Source: CAZSNT01 sp964607765
GTDB lineage: Bacteria; Verrucomicrobiota; Lentisphaeria; Oligosphaerales; JABHEG01
Assembly: GCA_964607765.1 (NCBI GenBank)
Contig: CAZSNT010000055.1
Span: 1-53,552 of the forward strand
Length of the DNA: 53,552 nucleotides
Direction: 5' to 3'
Below the pieces are notes generated by a model. That model searched no databases, was not told the DNA's origin, and saw nothing but the letters and a program-made list of their open reading frames with translations. Below are positions 1-8,702 of this stretch, one piece after another. Made by a program: the position numbers and the translations under genes. Positions within the stretch are counted from its first letter, which is position 1. Every line of letters starts with the position of its first letter.

Positions 1-20
1 GAATGCAGGCCAAAAACGTG

Positions 21-26
21 TATAAT
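21..26 (+). promoter_or_regulatory. Consensus -10 box
   Basis: TATAAT at 21-26 is a perfect sigma-70 -10 hexamer in otherwise GC-rich DNA. The matching -35 box would straddle the left edge of the window, so it cannot be checked. Transcription would start near position 33, leaving a leader of about 125 nt before the DUF4416 gene. I see no clear riboswitch fold in that leader. Confidence 0.5.
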
Positions 27-158
27 GCTCAGCTCAGGAGAGCCGGGCTACGGGGCGCCGCGCGAGACTGATCCGTTACTCTGGGGCGCCTGCGTCGGGT
101 GGCGACCTGCGCGTGCGGCATTAAGTTGGCTGGCGCCCAACACAAGGATGCAGCTCTC

Positions 159-704
159 ATGCTGACGTTGAAGGAAGCAGCACCGGTCAAAGTCGTGGTT
201 GGCGCGTTGTGGGCCGATGCAGCGGCGTGGGACCGGGCTGTGACCGAGATGCGGCGGGTGTGGGGGCCGATTGATGTTTGGGGCGAGGCGGTGCCGTTCA
301 CGTTCACGGACTACTACGAAGAAGAAATGGGCCCGGATCTGCAGCGGCAGTTCGTGTCTTTCGCGGACCTGCGGGCTCCCGCATCCCTGTCTGAGCTGAA
401 GATCGCCGCGAACGGGATTGAGGAGCGCCTGAGCCAGGTCGGCAGACGTACCGTCAACCTGGATGTCGGGACCATCGACTATCACCGCGTTGTTCTTGCG
501 TCGACCAAAGAGGGGCGCCACAAGATCTACGTTGGCGGCGGGATCTGGGCGGATTTGACGTTGCTCTACAGCAGCGGTGCTTTCCAGCCGCTGCCGTGGA
601 CGTTTCTGGATTTGACGTCGGGCGTGTACGACGCTTTTTTCTGCGCCGCGCGTGCCGCTTACAAACAGGCGCTGCGAAACAAGAGGGAGACCTGGGCATG
701 TTGA
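159..704 (+). CDS. DUF4416 family protein
   Basis: The 182-residue product matches the usual length and conserved blocks of the DUF4416 family: an N-terminal KVVVGALW strand, FTDYYEEEMG near residue 50, RTVNLDVGTID in the middle, then VLASTKEGRHKIYVGGGIW and a PWTFLDLTS block. The family function is unknown. A GTG 60 nt further upstream is in frame, but family alignment starts near MLTLKEAAPVK, so I chose the ATG at 159, which has AAGGA about 11 nt before it. The gene ends by overlapping the start of the RbsD/FucU gene (ATGTTGA), so the two are probably co-translated. The link to a sugar mutarotase and lactonase is positional only. Confidence 0.85.
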   Translation: MLTLKEAAPVKVVVGALWADAAAWDRAVTEMRRVWGPIDVWGEAVPFTFTDYYEEEMGPDLQRQFVSFADLRAPASLSELKIAANGIEERLSQVGRRTVNLDVGTIDYHRVVLASTKEGRHKIYVGGGIWADLTLLYSSGAFQPLPWTFLDLTSGVYDAFFCAARAAYKQALRNKRETWAC

Positions 705-1087
705 GGACCGGAATACTGAATCCTGGGATTGTGTCGTTGCTGGCACGTGTACGTCACACGAACACGGTCGTGATCGCCGACCGCGGTTTCCCTTACTGGC
801 CCATGATCGAGACGGTGGACATCTCTTTGGTGGACGACATCCCATCCGTGCTCGACGTGCTGCGCGCAGTCATTCCGGCGTACGCCATGGGCAAGGCGTT
901 CATGGCTGAGGAGTTTGTGGGCGCAAACTCGGCTGCCGCGCAGCAGGCTGTCCGGGATGTTCTGGGCGACATGCCGCTCGCCTTCGAACCGCACGACGAG
1001 TTCAAGACGCGTGTTCCCGGCGCGATCGGGCTCATCCGCACAGGTGACACAGTTCAGTATGCAAACATCATTCTGGAGTCGGCATGA
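698..1087 (+). CDS. RbsD/FucU family sugar mutarotase
   Basis: The 129-residue protein is a full-length member of the RbsD/FucU family, cytoplasmic decameric mutarotases that interconvert sugar anomers (ribopyranose/furanose, or alpha/beta L-fucose). The family signature is visible: MLRTGILNPGI at the N-terminus, the catalytic-type His20, VIADRGFP at 25-32, and YANIILESA at the C-terminus. The ATG at 698 has AGAGGGAGA upstream. A longer in-frame extension runs back through the DUF4416 gene and lacks family similarity, so it was rejected. The next gene is a fuconolactonase-type amidohydrolase overlapping by 4 nt, which favours the FucU (fucose) rather than RbsD (ribose) role. Substrate assignment is inference. 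Confidence 0.85.
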   Translation: MLRTGILNPGIVSLLARVRHTNTVVIADRGFPYWPMIETVDISLVDDIPSVLDVLRAVIPAYAMGKAFMAEEFVGANSAAAQQAVRDVLGDMPLAFEPHDEFKTRVPGAIGLIRTGDTVQYANIILESA

Positions 1088-1941
1088 AGGTTGACGCGCA
1101 TCATCATTTCTGGCAGTACACGGTTGAGGAGTACGACTGGATCGACGACCGCATGTCGGTGATTCGTCGCGACTTCCTGCCCGAGCACCTGCGTGAGGCG
1201 ACTGCCGCTGCCGGGGTTGATGGTGTTGTGTCCGTTCAGGCGCGGCAGACCGTGGCGGAGACCGAGTGGCTGTTGAGCCTGGCCGACGCTAACGAATTCA
1301 TCCGGGGAGTTGTGGGCTGGGTGCCTCTCATTGCCGACGATGTCGAGCGGGATCTGGAACGGTTTGCCGCGAACAGCGCGTTGCGCGCTGTCCGTCACGT
1401 GCTGCAGGGCGAGCCGGACGAGCGTTACATGCTGCGACCGGATTTCGACCGCGGCATTGCGCTGCTGAAGCGGTTCGGCCTGGCCTATGACGTGCTCATT
1501 TTCGAGCGGCATCTGCCGCAGACGATCGAGTTTGTGGATCGGCATCCGGACCAGGTTTTCGTCGTCGATCACATTGCCAAGCCGCGCATTGGCGAGAACA
1601 TCCTGACGCCCTGGCGCGAGAACATCGCCGAATTGGCCGAGCGCGAGAATGTGTACTGCAAGATCTCCGGCCTGGTGACCGAGGCGGATTATGCCGACTG
1701 GACGGAAGAGCAGCTGGCGCCCTACATGACGACCGTTCTGGAGGCGTTCGGGCCGGACCGGGTCATGTTCGGATCGGACTGGCCCGTGTGCCTCGTGGCC
1801 TGCGGCTACGGCCGGTGGCACGACATCGTCTGTCGCTTCGTGAGCGAGCTCTCCGATGCGGAGCAGCAGCGAGTTCTCGGTGGCACGGCGGCGGAAGCCT
1901 ATTCGCTTACTGCTACACCTCGACCTCGGCCGGGCAGATGA
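1084..1941 (+). CDS. Amidohydrolase, L-fuconolactonase/rhamnonolactonase type
   Basis: A 285-residue metal-dependent hydrolase of the amidohydrolase-2 / COG3618 group, whose characterised members open sugar-acid lactones such as L-fucono-1,5-lactone. It has the N-terminal HxH metal motif (DAHHHFWQY, His6/His8), VVDHIAKP with His163, and FGSDWPV with the metal-binding Asp232. The length is normal for the family. The start overlaps the mutarotase stop (ATGA). In the oxidative fucose pathway a mutarotase, a dehydrogenase and this lactonase act in sequence, and a zinc alcohol dehydrogenase lies further along at 7666-8685. The last 29 nt overlap tail-to-tail with the DUF2760 gene, so the C-terminal tail (ATPRPRPGR) may be unstructured. 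Confidence 0.85.
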   Translation: MKVDAHHHFWQYTVEEYDWIDDRMSVIRRDFLPEHLREATAAAGVDGVVSVQARQTVAETEWLLSLADANEFIRGVVGWVPLIADDVERDLERFAANSALRAVRHVLQGEPDERYMLRPDFDRGIALLKRFGLAYDVLIFERHLPQTIEFVDRHPDQVFVVDHIAKPRIGENILTPWRENIAELAERENVYCKISGLVTEADYADWTEEQLAPYMTTVLEAFGPDRVMFGSDWPVCLVACGYGRWHDIVCRFVSELSDAEQQRVLGGTAAEAYSLTATPRPRPGR

Positions 1942-2431
1942 TCATGGGGTCGAGCTTGTCGCTGCGTTGCGGGAAGTCCACTCTCTCCGCGCGCCACCCG
2001 TGGTGTTTCAGCACGCCGTCAAAGGGCGGGTCACCCGCAGGCTTCCCGGAGATCCGGATCTGCCTGGGGTCAAACGCCTCGGGAACCACCACCTTGTCGT
2101 TTTCCCCTTCCGTACGAACAGGCTGCACCCCGAAATTGTCCTGCAGCACAGAGCGGCATTTGGCGTGAATCTGCCGGGCCGCGGCGCCGACCTCGCCATC
2201 GGAGTAGGCGTCGATATCCTCGAGCAGGAAATCCACCAGCCTGCCGTGGCGTTGCAGCAGGACGAGCGTGTAAACGGCGTCGCCCGACGCACCGACAGGT
2301 TCGGCCGGTGTCGTAGGGACGGCCGGCTCCACGGCGCTGGGCGAAGCAATGGCCTCAGTCCACTTCTCGGCAGCTTCCGCATTGCCGAGAATCCGCCAGA
2401 ATGCCTTCCAGGCAGTTCCGAATCTGCTCAT
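1913..2431 (-). CDS. DUF2760 family protein
   Basis: The product (172 residues) carries the DUF2760 signature: AVYTLVLLQRHGRLVDFLLE, then YSDGEVGAAARQIH and a CRSVL segment, ending with an FDP...ISGKPAGDPPFDGVLKHHGWRA block. The family has no known function and occurs in several Gram-negative lineages. The start is an ATG at 2431 preceded by CGGAG at a spacing of 6 nt. A TTG two codons upstream is possible but sits too close to that SD. It runs convergent to the amidohydrolase with a 29-nt 3' overlap, and in the same direction as, and downstream of, the SurA-like gene (31 nt gap), so it may share that transcript. Confidence 0.85.
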   Translation of the reverse strand: MSRFGTAWKAFWRILGNAEAAEKWTEAIASPSAVEPAVPTTPAEPVGASGDAVYTLVLLQRHGRLVDFLLEDIDAYSDGEVGAAARQIHAKCRSVLQDNFGVQPVRTEGENDKVVVPEAFDPRQIRISGKPAGDPPFDGVLKHHGWRAERVDFPQRSDKLDPMIICPAEVEV

Positions 2432-2462
2432 GTGCAACTCCGAGTGTTCCGTGTTCGGCGCC

Positions 2463-3431
2463 CTAGAAGAACGTCCTCACGTAGTACTTCTCGCGCAGCT
2501 CCTGGATGAAACGTTTACGGCGTTTGTCGGCTTCGGCGGCGCGCAGTGCCGTCTTGATCTTCTCCTTCACCTCTTCGAGCGGCTGGCGGTCGCCGCCTTC
2601 GCGCCCGGTCAGGCGCAGGATGAACAGGTTGCCGCCGATCTCGCCGACATCGCTGACATCGCCGACGGTCAGGTCCTGGACCGCGTCGCGGAACGCGGGG
2701 TTCACATTCGCCGCCTCCAGCCACCCCAAATCGCCCTTCTTGGCGCTGCTCGGATCTTCGGAGAACGTGGTTGCCAGGGACCCGAACTCGGCCCCCTTAC
2801 TCAGTTCGTCCTTCACCCTGTCCGCCGTTTCGCGCAGTGCGTCCTTGTACACGCCGTCTTTGCGCAGCACAATGGCCTCCAGGCGCAGGCGTGACGCTTT
2901 GCGGTACTTGTCGGCGTGAGCCTCGTAGTACTGTTTGACCGCTGATGGCCGGATCGTGATGCCCCGGTACACTCTCTCCTGGAGCAATAGTCGGATGGCC
3001 AGGCGTCGGCGCAATGTCTGTTCGTATTCGGCCGGGGTCGAGCCGCTGGCCAGCAGGCGCTGTTCGAATTTGCTCCTGTCCCCGCCGCTCAGGGCGCGGA
3101 TGTCGCGATCCAGTTCTTCCTGCAGGAACGCGTTCGGCACGTGGGCCCCGAGCTCCTGGAACTCTGCGTAAACCAGTTCGTCCTCTATCAGCTGCTGGGC
3201 TGCGGAACGCCGCAGCGCCACCACATGGCGCTGGAGCTCCTCGCCCTTGAACTTGCGCCGCAGTTCGGTTTCCTGGCGCTGAGTGACCCGATGCAGGTCG
3301 AACACGGTGATCACTTCGTCGCGGACCACCGCGGCGACCGCGTCGAAATAAAGCGATTCTGCCTGGGCGCACCCTATCGCGGCGCAGACACTCACAGCGA
3401 GGACTCTGAGAATGCGGTTTGCACAGTTCAC
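2463..3431 (-). CDS. SurA-like periplasmic peptidyl-prolyl isomerase
   Basis: The 322-residue protein resembles SurA/PrsA-type parvulin chaperones that fold outer-membrane proteins in the periplasm. The GTG start at 3431 follows a strong AGGAGG and begins a signal peptide (basic NCANRILR, hydrophobic core, cleavage near GCAQA-ES). A SurA N-terminal helical domain follows (about 25-160, with QLIEDELVYAEFQELG), then one parvulin domain (about 175-290: LRLEAIVLRK, FSEDPSSAKKGDLGWL, and GEIGGNLFILRLTG). SurA of enterobacteria has two parvulin repeats, and this one has a single copy. It is transcribed away from prfB, with a shared 235-nt intergenic region. Confidence 0.85.
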   Translation of the reverse strand: MNCANRILRVLAVSVCAAIGCAQAESLYFDAVAAVVRDEVITVFDLHRVTQRQETELRRKFKGEELQRHVVALRRSAAQQLIEDELVYAEFQELGAHVPNAFLQEELDRDIRALSGGDRSKFEQRLLASGSTPAEYEQTLRRRLAIRLLLQERVYRGITIRPSAVKQYYEAHADKYRKASRLRLEAIVLRKDGVYKDALRETADRVKDELSKGAEFGSLATTFSEDPSSAKKGDLGWLEAANVNPAFRDAVQDLTVGDVSDVGEIGGNLFILRLTGREGGDRQPLEEVKEKIKTALRAAEADKRRKRFIQELREKYYVRTFF

Positions 3432-3554
3432 GGGGGCCTCCTCCTGCTGAGATGGAGCAATAACTGACTTGAGGGATAACCGGGTCCCGACAGCACAACA
3501 AGAAGAGCTAAACATAGCACGGCCGGAATGAGTTGGCGATTCGGCCGGATGGGT

Positions 3555-3582
3555 TTGCAATGAGCCAAATCAGACGTATGGT
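3555..3582 (+). promoter_or_regulatory. Possible prfB promoter
   Basis: TTGCAA (3555-3560) and TATGGT (3577-3582) are separated by 16 nt, a plausible sigma-70 promoter. It would start transcription about 78 nt before prfB, in the divergent gap between the SurA-like gene and prfB. The assignment rests on motif match only. Confidence 0.3.
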
Positions 3583-3666
3583 CTTCAGCTTATTTCGCCG
3601 AGCGCGTGCCCGCAGCGTTTGTGGTTGCGGCGCAACCACGGTCCCGTCCCCGAGAGGAAGCAGCAC

Positions 3667-4777
3667 ATGACTCTGGAAGAACTGAACCAGATGGTCGCCG
3701 ACGTTGGCGCGCGGCTCGATCATCTGAGGGGGTTTCTTTGACGTAGCCGCCAAGCGTGCCAAGCTGTCCGAGCTGGAGACGCGGATGGCGACGCCGAACT
3801 TCTGGGATCGCCGGGAAGAGGCCCAGGAGACCGTTGCAGAGGTCAGCTCGCTCAAGAACGTTCTGACGCCGTTCGCGGGGGTCGAGACATCCTTCGGGGA
3901 TTTTCGCGTTCTGCACGAGCTCGCCGAGATGGAAGGCGCGGACTCCGAGCTTCTGACCGAAGCGGACGACACGTCTGCGGAACTGGTGCAGGCGCTGGAC
4001 AAGCTGGAACTGGTCAGTTTCCTGTCCGGGCGCATGGACAAGAACAACGCCTTTCTTGCCGTGCACGCCGGCGCCGGCGGCACGGAATCCTGTGACTGGG
4101 CCAACATGCTGCTGCGCATGTACATGCACTGGGTTGAGCGCCGCGGCTTCAGTTACGACCTGATCGATCTGCAGCCCGGCGAGGAAGCGGGGATCAAGAG
4201 CGCCACACTTTTCGTTACGGGTGAGTTCGCCTCGGGCTACCTGCGCTGTGAGCGCGGCGTGCACCGTCTGGTGCGGATTTCGCCATTCGACGCGAACAAG
4301 CGCCGGCACACCTCCTTTGCGGCTGTCGATGTCGTGCCGGAGGTTGACGAGGCGATCGACATCGAGATCAACGAGTCCGATCTGCGTGTGGACACGTATC
4401 GGGCGAGCGGTGCGGGTGGGCAGCACGTGAACCGCACCGACAGTGCGGTGCGCGTTACGCACGTGCCGACCGGCATTGTTGTCACGTGCCAGAACGAACG
4501 GTCGCAGCACAAAAACCGCTCTACCGCGATGAAGGTGCTGCGTGCGCGCCTCTACGAAGTGGAGGAACGCAAGCGTGAAGAGGAACGCGCCGCGGAATAC
4601 GGCGCCAAGGTGGACAACGCGTGGGGCAGCCAGATCCGCTCCTACGTGCTGCAACCGTACCAGATGGTGAAGGATCTGCGCACAGACGTGGAGACGAGTA
4701 ACGTCAATGCCGTCCTGGACGGTGACATTGACATGTTCATTGAAGGCTACCTGCGCCAGGACAAGCGCAGCGGTTGA
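3667..4777 (+). CDS. prfB: Peptide chain release factor 2 (programmed +1 frameshift)
   Basis: Release factor 2 recognises UGA and UAA stop codons and triggers peptide release on the ribosome. The ORF begins at ATG 3667 (SD GAGGAAG), runs 24 codons and meets an in-frame TGA at 3739. Reading continues in the +1 frame from 3740 to 4777, giving about 369 residues, close to the E. coli length. The protein has the RF2-specific codon-recognition tripeptide SPF (VRISPFDANKR) and the catalytic GGQ (RASGAGGQHVNR). The shift site is the canonical AGGGGG-TTT-CTT-TGA-C. Annotation starting only at the internal ATG 3785 would miss about 39 N-terminal residues. tkt follows 17 nt downstream. Confidence 0.97.
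3727..3742 (+). promoter_or_regulatory. prfB autoregulatory frameshift site
   Basis: AGGGGG (3727-3732) acts as an internal Shine-Dalgarno, followed by TTT, then the slippery CTT-TGA-C at 3736-3742. When RF2 is scarce, the ribosome pauses at TGA and slips forward one base, completing RF2. When RF2 is abundant, translation stops. The layout matches the conserved bacterial prfB signal exactly except TTT in place of TAT before CTT. Confidence 0.95.
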
Positions 4778-4794
4778 ATGGAGGAAGCAGACTG

Positions 4795-6783
4795 ATGGCA
4801 GCTGACGCAACGTTTAAGAGAGCTATTGATACGGTTCGCCTGTTGGCCGTGGACGGCGTGCAGAAAGCGAATTCGGGACACCCCGGTATGCCCATGGGAT
4901 GTGCGGACTTCGCATTTACTCTCTGGTGCCGGTTCCTGCGCCACGACCCGCAGAACCCCGACTGGCTCGGGCGCGACCGGTTTGTTCTCTCGGCCGGCCA
5001 CGGCTCCATGCTGCTGTACTCGCTGCTGCATCTGTTCGGGTACGGTGTCACGCGTGAGGATCTCGCACAGTTCCGGCAGTGGGAGAGCTGCACGCCCGGG
5101 CACCCCGAGTTCGGCATGACACCCGGTGTGGAAGTGACAACCGGCCCGCTCAGCAGCGGCCTGGCCACCGGCGTCGGTATGGCGATCGCCGCCAAACAGT
5201 TGGGTGCACGCATGGGCGACACCGACTTGTTCGACCAGCGCATTTTCGTGCTGTCCAGCGACGGTTGCATGATGGAGGGCACGTCGCACGAGGCCTGTTC
5301 CATCGCCGGCCATCAAGAGCTTGACAACCTGGTCGTGTTCTATGATGACAACGAGATAACGATCGAAGGCGCGACGTCCCTGACGTTTTCGGAGGACGTG
5401 GGGCAACGCTTTGCGGCTTACGGGTGGCACGTTCTGAAGGTGGACGGCCACGATGTCGGTCAGATAGAGGCCGCAATCGCCGAAGCGATCGCCACGCAAG
5501 GCAAGCCGACGCTGATTATTGGCCGCACCACGATCGGGTTTGGCTCGCCGAACCTGGCCGGCAGCCACGAAACGCATGGCGCCCCGCTCGGGGACGACGA
5601 AGTCGCCGCTGTCAAGCAGGCACTGGGCTTCGATCCGGAACAGGCCTTCCAGGTCCCGGACGCCGTTCAGGAGTTGTGTGGCGCACGGGTGCGCGAGCTG
5701 CAGCAGGACGCCGAGGCCTGGAACGAGCGTCTGGCCGCATTCCGCGCGGGCGCCCCGGCGCAGGGCGAGCTGCTCGACGTGTTGGTCGGCAGGCGCGTGC
5801 CGGCAGACATCCTGGAACAGCTTCTGGCCGCAGTGCCCGAGAAGGAGACGGCGACCCGTTCTTCGGGCGGCGAGATCATGCAGCGTGCGGCGGAACTCGT
5901 GCCCGCGCTCTGCGGCGGATCGGCCGACCTCAATCCGTCGACCAAGACATACCTGAAGGCTGAGGGTGATTTCAGCGTAGCCGATCGCAGCGGTCGCAAC
6001 ATTCACTACGGCGTCCGGGAGCTGGCCATGGGGTTGTGTGCGAACGGCCTGTCGCTCTACGGCGCGGCCATCCCGTTCACCGGCACGTTCGCGGTGTTTT
6101 CCGATTACATGAAACCCGCCCTGCGTCTGGCCGCCATCCAGAACCTGCACGAAGTGTTCGTGTTCACGCACGACTCGATCTTCGTCGGCGAGGACGGTCC
6201 CACACACCAGCCCATCGAGCAGCTGACCATGCTGCGTTCCATCCCGGGCATGACCGTACTGCGGCCTGCCGAGTCTTACGAGACAGCACACGCATGGGCG
6301 ACAATGCTCCAGAACGATGCCCCCGCGGCCATCTTTCTGACACGGCAGACGGTCGAGAACATTCCGGCCGAGCTGCAGGGCAACATCGACGTGAGCCGGG
6401 GCGCGTACGTCCTCAGCGATGAGGCCGGCTTCGAGCTCTTGATCATCGCGACCGGCTCGGAGCTGATGCCGGCGTTCCATGCCGCTGAGGCCCTGCGTGC
6501 CGAAGGTCGCAAGGTCAGAGTGGTGTCCATGCCGAGTTGGGAGTTGTTCGAGAGCCAGGATGCCGCGTACCGCGAGTCGGTTATCCCGGCAGCCTGCACC
6601 GCGCGCGTCACGGTCGAAGCCGGCTCCACCTTCGGCTGGGATCGCTACGCCGGACCCGCCGGCCTCATCGTCGGCTTGACACGCTTCGGCGATTCCGCGC
6701 CTTACACGCTGCTGGCCGAGAAGTACGGACTCACGACCGAGCGGCTGACGGCGCGTATCAGAGCGCACTTCGGCTGGGCGTAG
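4795..6783 (+). CDS. tkt: Transketolase
   Basis: A 662-residue, full-length thiamine-diphosphate transketolase of the pentose phosphate and Calvin-type sugar rearrangements. Visible motifs: AIDTVRLLAVDGVQKANSGH at the N-terminus, GPLSSGLATGVGMA, the ThDP/Mg2+ region SSDGCMMEGTSHEA with YDDNEITIEG, and in the Pyr domain GVRELAMG and THDSIFVGEDGPTHQP. A C-terminal transketolase domain follows (LIIATGSELMPAFHAAEAL). The ATG at 4795 has GGAGGAAG at a good spacing. Seven extra in-frame codons upstream were rejected. It lies 17 nt after prfB in the same direction. Confidence 0.97.
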   Translation: MAADATFKRAIDTVRLLAVDGVQKANSGHPGMPMGCADFAFTLWCRFLRHDPQNPDWLGRDRFVLSAGHGSMLLYSLLHLFGYGVTREDLAQFRQWESCTPGHPEFGMTPGVEVTTGPLSSGLATGVGMAIAAKQLGARMGDTDLFDQRIFVLSSDGCMMEGTSHEACSIAGHQELDNLVVFYDDNEITIEGATSLTFSEDVGQRFAAYGWHVLKVDGHDVGQIEAAIAEAIATQGKPTLIIGRTTIGFGSPNLAGSHETHGAPLGDDEVAAVKQALGFDPEQAFQVPDAVQELCGARVRELQQDAEAWNERLAAFRAGAPAQGELLDVLVGRRVPADILEQLLAAVPEKETATRSSGGEIMQRAAELVPALCGGSADLNPSTKTYLKAEGDFSVADRSGRNIHYGVRELAMGLCANGLSLYGAAIPFTGTFAVFSDYMKPALRLAAIQNLHEVFVFTHDSIFVGEDGPTHQPIEQLTMLRSIPGMTVLRPAESYETAHAWATMLQNDAPAAIFLTRQTVENIPAELQGNIDVSRGAYVLSDEAGFELLIIATGSELMPAFHAAEALRAEGRKVRVVSMPSWELFESQDAAYRESVIPAACTARVTVEAGSTFGWDRYAGPAGLIVGLTRFGDSAPYTLLAEKYGLTTERLTARIRAHFGWA

Positions 6784-6844
6784 CCTGGCGAGACACTGGC
6801 ATAGGGTCGGAGGGCCCCGTCCCGGAGCTGTTCCGGAACTGTAG

Positions 6845-6864
6845 CCCGGGTCTCCTGACCCGGG
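6845..6864. other. Stem-loop after tkt
   Basis: CCCGGGTC (6845-6852) pairs perfectly with GACCCGGG (6857-6864) around a TCCT loop. There is no T-run on either side, so it is not a classical intrinsic terminator. It sits between tkt and the secreted-protein gene and could stabilise the tkt transcript end. Confidence 0.4.
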
Positions 6865-6905
6865 AATCCTGTCGTGCGGCATCGAGCGTTGAGGGAACAC
6901 AGACC

Positions 6906-7679
6906 ATGAGCAGAAATCGCGGCGGGTCGCTTCTCCTGGCAACCGTGTTGATCGGGCTGCCGTTGGGCGGGGCACGGGCCCAGGACGCTGACGGCGGCGA
7001 CGATGTCAAGGCGCACGTCCAGACGGTCCTCGAAAACTACCTGCGGATGTTCGAGCGCGACTTCCGTGTCACGGTTACCTCCAAGGAACTGCAGCAGGTG
7101 TTCGCTCAGAAGATCAGCCAGTCCCTGCCCATGCCGATTCCCGTGGGGCTGAAACATCTGCTGTTGACCTACACGGACGGGAAGGGCAACGTCAAGGTCC
7201 GCTTCTCCCAGGTCCCGCCGGCCATCAAGCAGCTCGCCGAGCAGAAAGCCGACGAAATGATCGGTAAGTCGTTCATCGGCAAGGCGCTGCCGCAGATCAC
7301 CTACTCCGCCATCCGTGACGCCATGAAGGTGCTGAAGGAAGAAGCGGAGGTGCGCGTTACCAAGAAAACGGACGGCTACATGGACGTGGAGGCACAGGTA
7401 CGGAAGCCGTTCCTCGGGGGCAAGAAAATCACCTTGCTGAAGTTCCGTATCGACACAACTCGGAACCTGGTGAGCATTGCCAAGATCGGGCTGGAGAACG
7501 AACAGCACGTGGCCATGAAGATCGAGTACAAGCCGGTGTCCGTGCCGGGCCAGGACGCGCCGCTGAACATGCAGAGCAAGAACACGATCGTTCAGAACGC
7601 GTTCCTGGACCAGGTCCAGATCCCGCTCCCCGCCCGTTTCACGGTCGACTACAGCGACTACAAGTTCAAGAAACTCTGA
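6906..7679 (+). CDS. Secreted protein of unknown function
   Basis: The 257-residue product begins with a clear signal peptide (MSRNRGG, hydrophobic LLLATVLIGLPLG, cleavage near ARA-QD). I do not recognise the mature domain. It is an alpha/beta-looking, lysine-rich, non-repetitive sequence that could bind a lipid or polyanion (for example VRFSQVPPAIKQLAEQKADE and VTKKTDGYMDVEAQVRKPF), with no cysteines and no catalytic motif. The ATG at 6906 follows GAGGGA. A longer in-frame reading runs back into tkt and was rejected. The last 14 nt overlap convergently with the alcohol dehydrogenase gene. Confidence 0.7.
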   Translation: MSRNRGGSLLLATVLIGLPLGGARAQDADGGDDVKAHVQTVLENYLRMFERDFRVTVTSKELQQVFAQKISQSLPMPIPVGLKHLLLTYTDGKGNVKVRFSQVPPAIKQLAEQKADEMIGKSFIGKALPQITYSAIRDAMKVLKEEAEVRVTKKTDGYMDVEAQVRKPFLGGKKITLLKFRIDTTRNLVSIAKIGLENEQHVAMKIEYKPVSVPGQDAPLNMQSKNTIVQNAFLDQVQIPLPARFTVDYSDYKFKKL

Positions 7680-8685
7680 CCAGGATCTTGGTGACAGCGC
7701 CCGGGTCGGCATCCCACTCGCGCAGTGCCTCTCCCGCCTGTTCGAACGGGACCGTTCTCGTGACCACGTCATCGACGGGGAACGCGCCCTTCTCCAGCAT
7801 CTGAATCACGCTTGCGAAGTCCCCCAGCGCGTTCCGCGACCCCATCACGTCCAGTTCTTTCTGCACGAACAGCTTGGTTTCGTACGCCACCGGCTCCTTG
7901 GCATAGCCGATGTATACGACGCGGCCTGTGTATGCCACCTCCTCGACAGCGGCCCGGTACGTCATCGGCAAGCCGATCGCCTCAATGACCACGTCGGGCC
8001 CGTTGCCGTCGGTGAGTTCGGCCAGGCGCTCGTGCAGCGAGTCAGCACCAGCAGAGTTCACCGTGTGGGTTGCACCTGCCTTTCGCGCGATGGCCAGCTT
8101 CCCGTCATCGATGTCCACCGCCACCACCGTGGCGTCCCGGAACGCCGCCCCCGCGATCGCGCCCAGCCCGATCGCGCCGCAGCCCAGCACGGCAACAACG
8201 TCCGTCGCTGCCACGCGGCCGCGGTCAACCGCGTGGAAGCCGACGGTCAACGGCTCGACCAGGGCGAGTTCTTCGATGGACAGGGCGTCGGACAGGTAGA
8301 GCTTCTGCCACGGGGCCACGATCTGTTCGGTCAGCGCGCCGTCACGCTGCACGCCCAGCGTCTGGTTGTCGCGACAGGCGTTGGGGCGCTGCCTCCGACA
8401 CGCCGGGCACACGCCGCAGTTTGTGTAAGGCGACAACGTCACGTTCATGCCGACACGCACCGAATCGGGAACGTCCGCACCGGTCTCCAGAACCGTGCCC
8501 GCAATCTCGTGCCCGGGAATGCGCGGGTAACTCACCATCGGGTTCTTGCCGCGGTACGTGTTCAGGTCCGAACCGCAGTAGCCGACAACACGGACCTGCA
8601 GCTTGACATCCTCCCGCCCCATGTCGGGGCAAGGCATCTCGCCGATGGCCGTCTTGCCGGGCTCAGTGATGAAGAAGGCTTTCAT
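7666..8685 (-). CDS. Zinc-dependent medium-chain alcohol/polyol dehydrogenase
   Basis: A 339-residue MDR-superfamily dehydrogenase that oxidises a secondary alcohol of a sugar, polyol or sugar acid with NAD(P). Catalytic zinc ligands are Cys37 (GYCGSD) and His59-Glu60 (IPGHE), with a structural zinc cluster at Cys90, 93, 96 and 104. The Rossmann motif is VLGCGAIGLGA and cofactor-binding VVAVDIDDGKLAIARKAGA follows. It resembles sorbitol, threonine and L-galactonate dehydrogenases, and the substrate cannot be fixed from sequence. Proximity to a mutarotase and a lactonase suggests sugar-acid metabolism, though it is on the other strand 6 kb away. SD GGGAG precedes the ATG. Confidence 0.9.
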   Translation of the reverse strand: MKAFFITEPGKTAIGEMPCPDMGREDVKLQVRVVGYCGSDLNTYRGKNPMVSYPRIPGHEIAGTVLETGADVPDSVRVGMNVTLSPYTNCGVCPACRRQRPNACRDNQTLGVQRDGALTEQIVAPWQKLYLSDALSIEELALVEPLTVGFHAVDRGRVAATDVVAVLGCGAIGLGAIAGAAFRDATVVAVDIDDGKLAIARKAGATHTVNSAGADSLHERLAELTDGNGPDVVIEAIGLPMTYRAAVEEVAYTGRVVYIGYAKEPVAYETKLFVQKELDVMGSRNALGDFASVIQMLEKGAFPVDDVVTRTVPFEQAGEALREWDADPGAVTKILVRVS

Positions 8686-8702
8686 GGGTGTGCTCCCTGG
8701 TG

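Noticed and set aside
3590..4810. 406-codon antisense frame over prfB
   Set aside because: Complementary shadow of release factor 2, no family resemblance.
4747..6975. 742-codon open frame antisense to tkt
   Set aside because: It mirrors an unmistakable transketolase; such long antisense frames are a codon-bias effect in GC-rich DNA.
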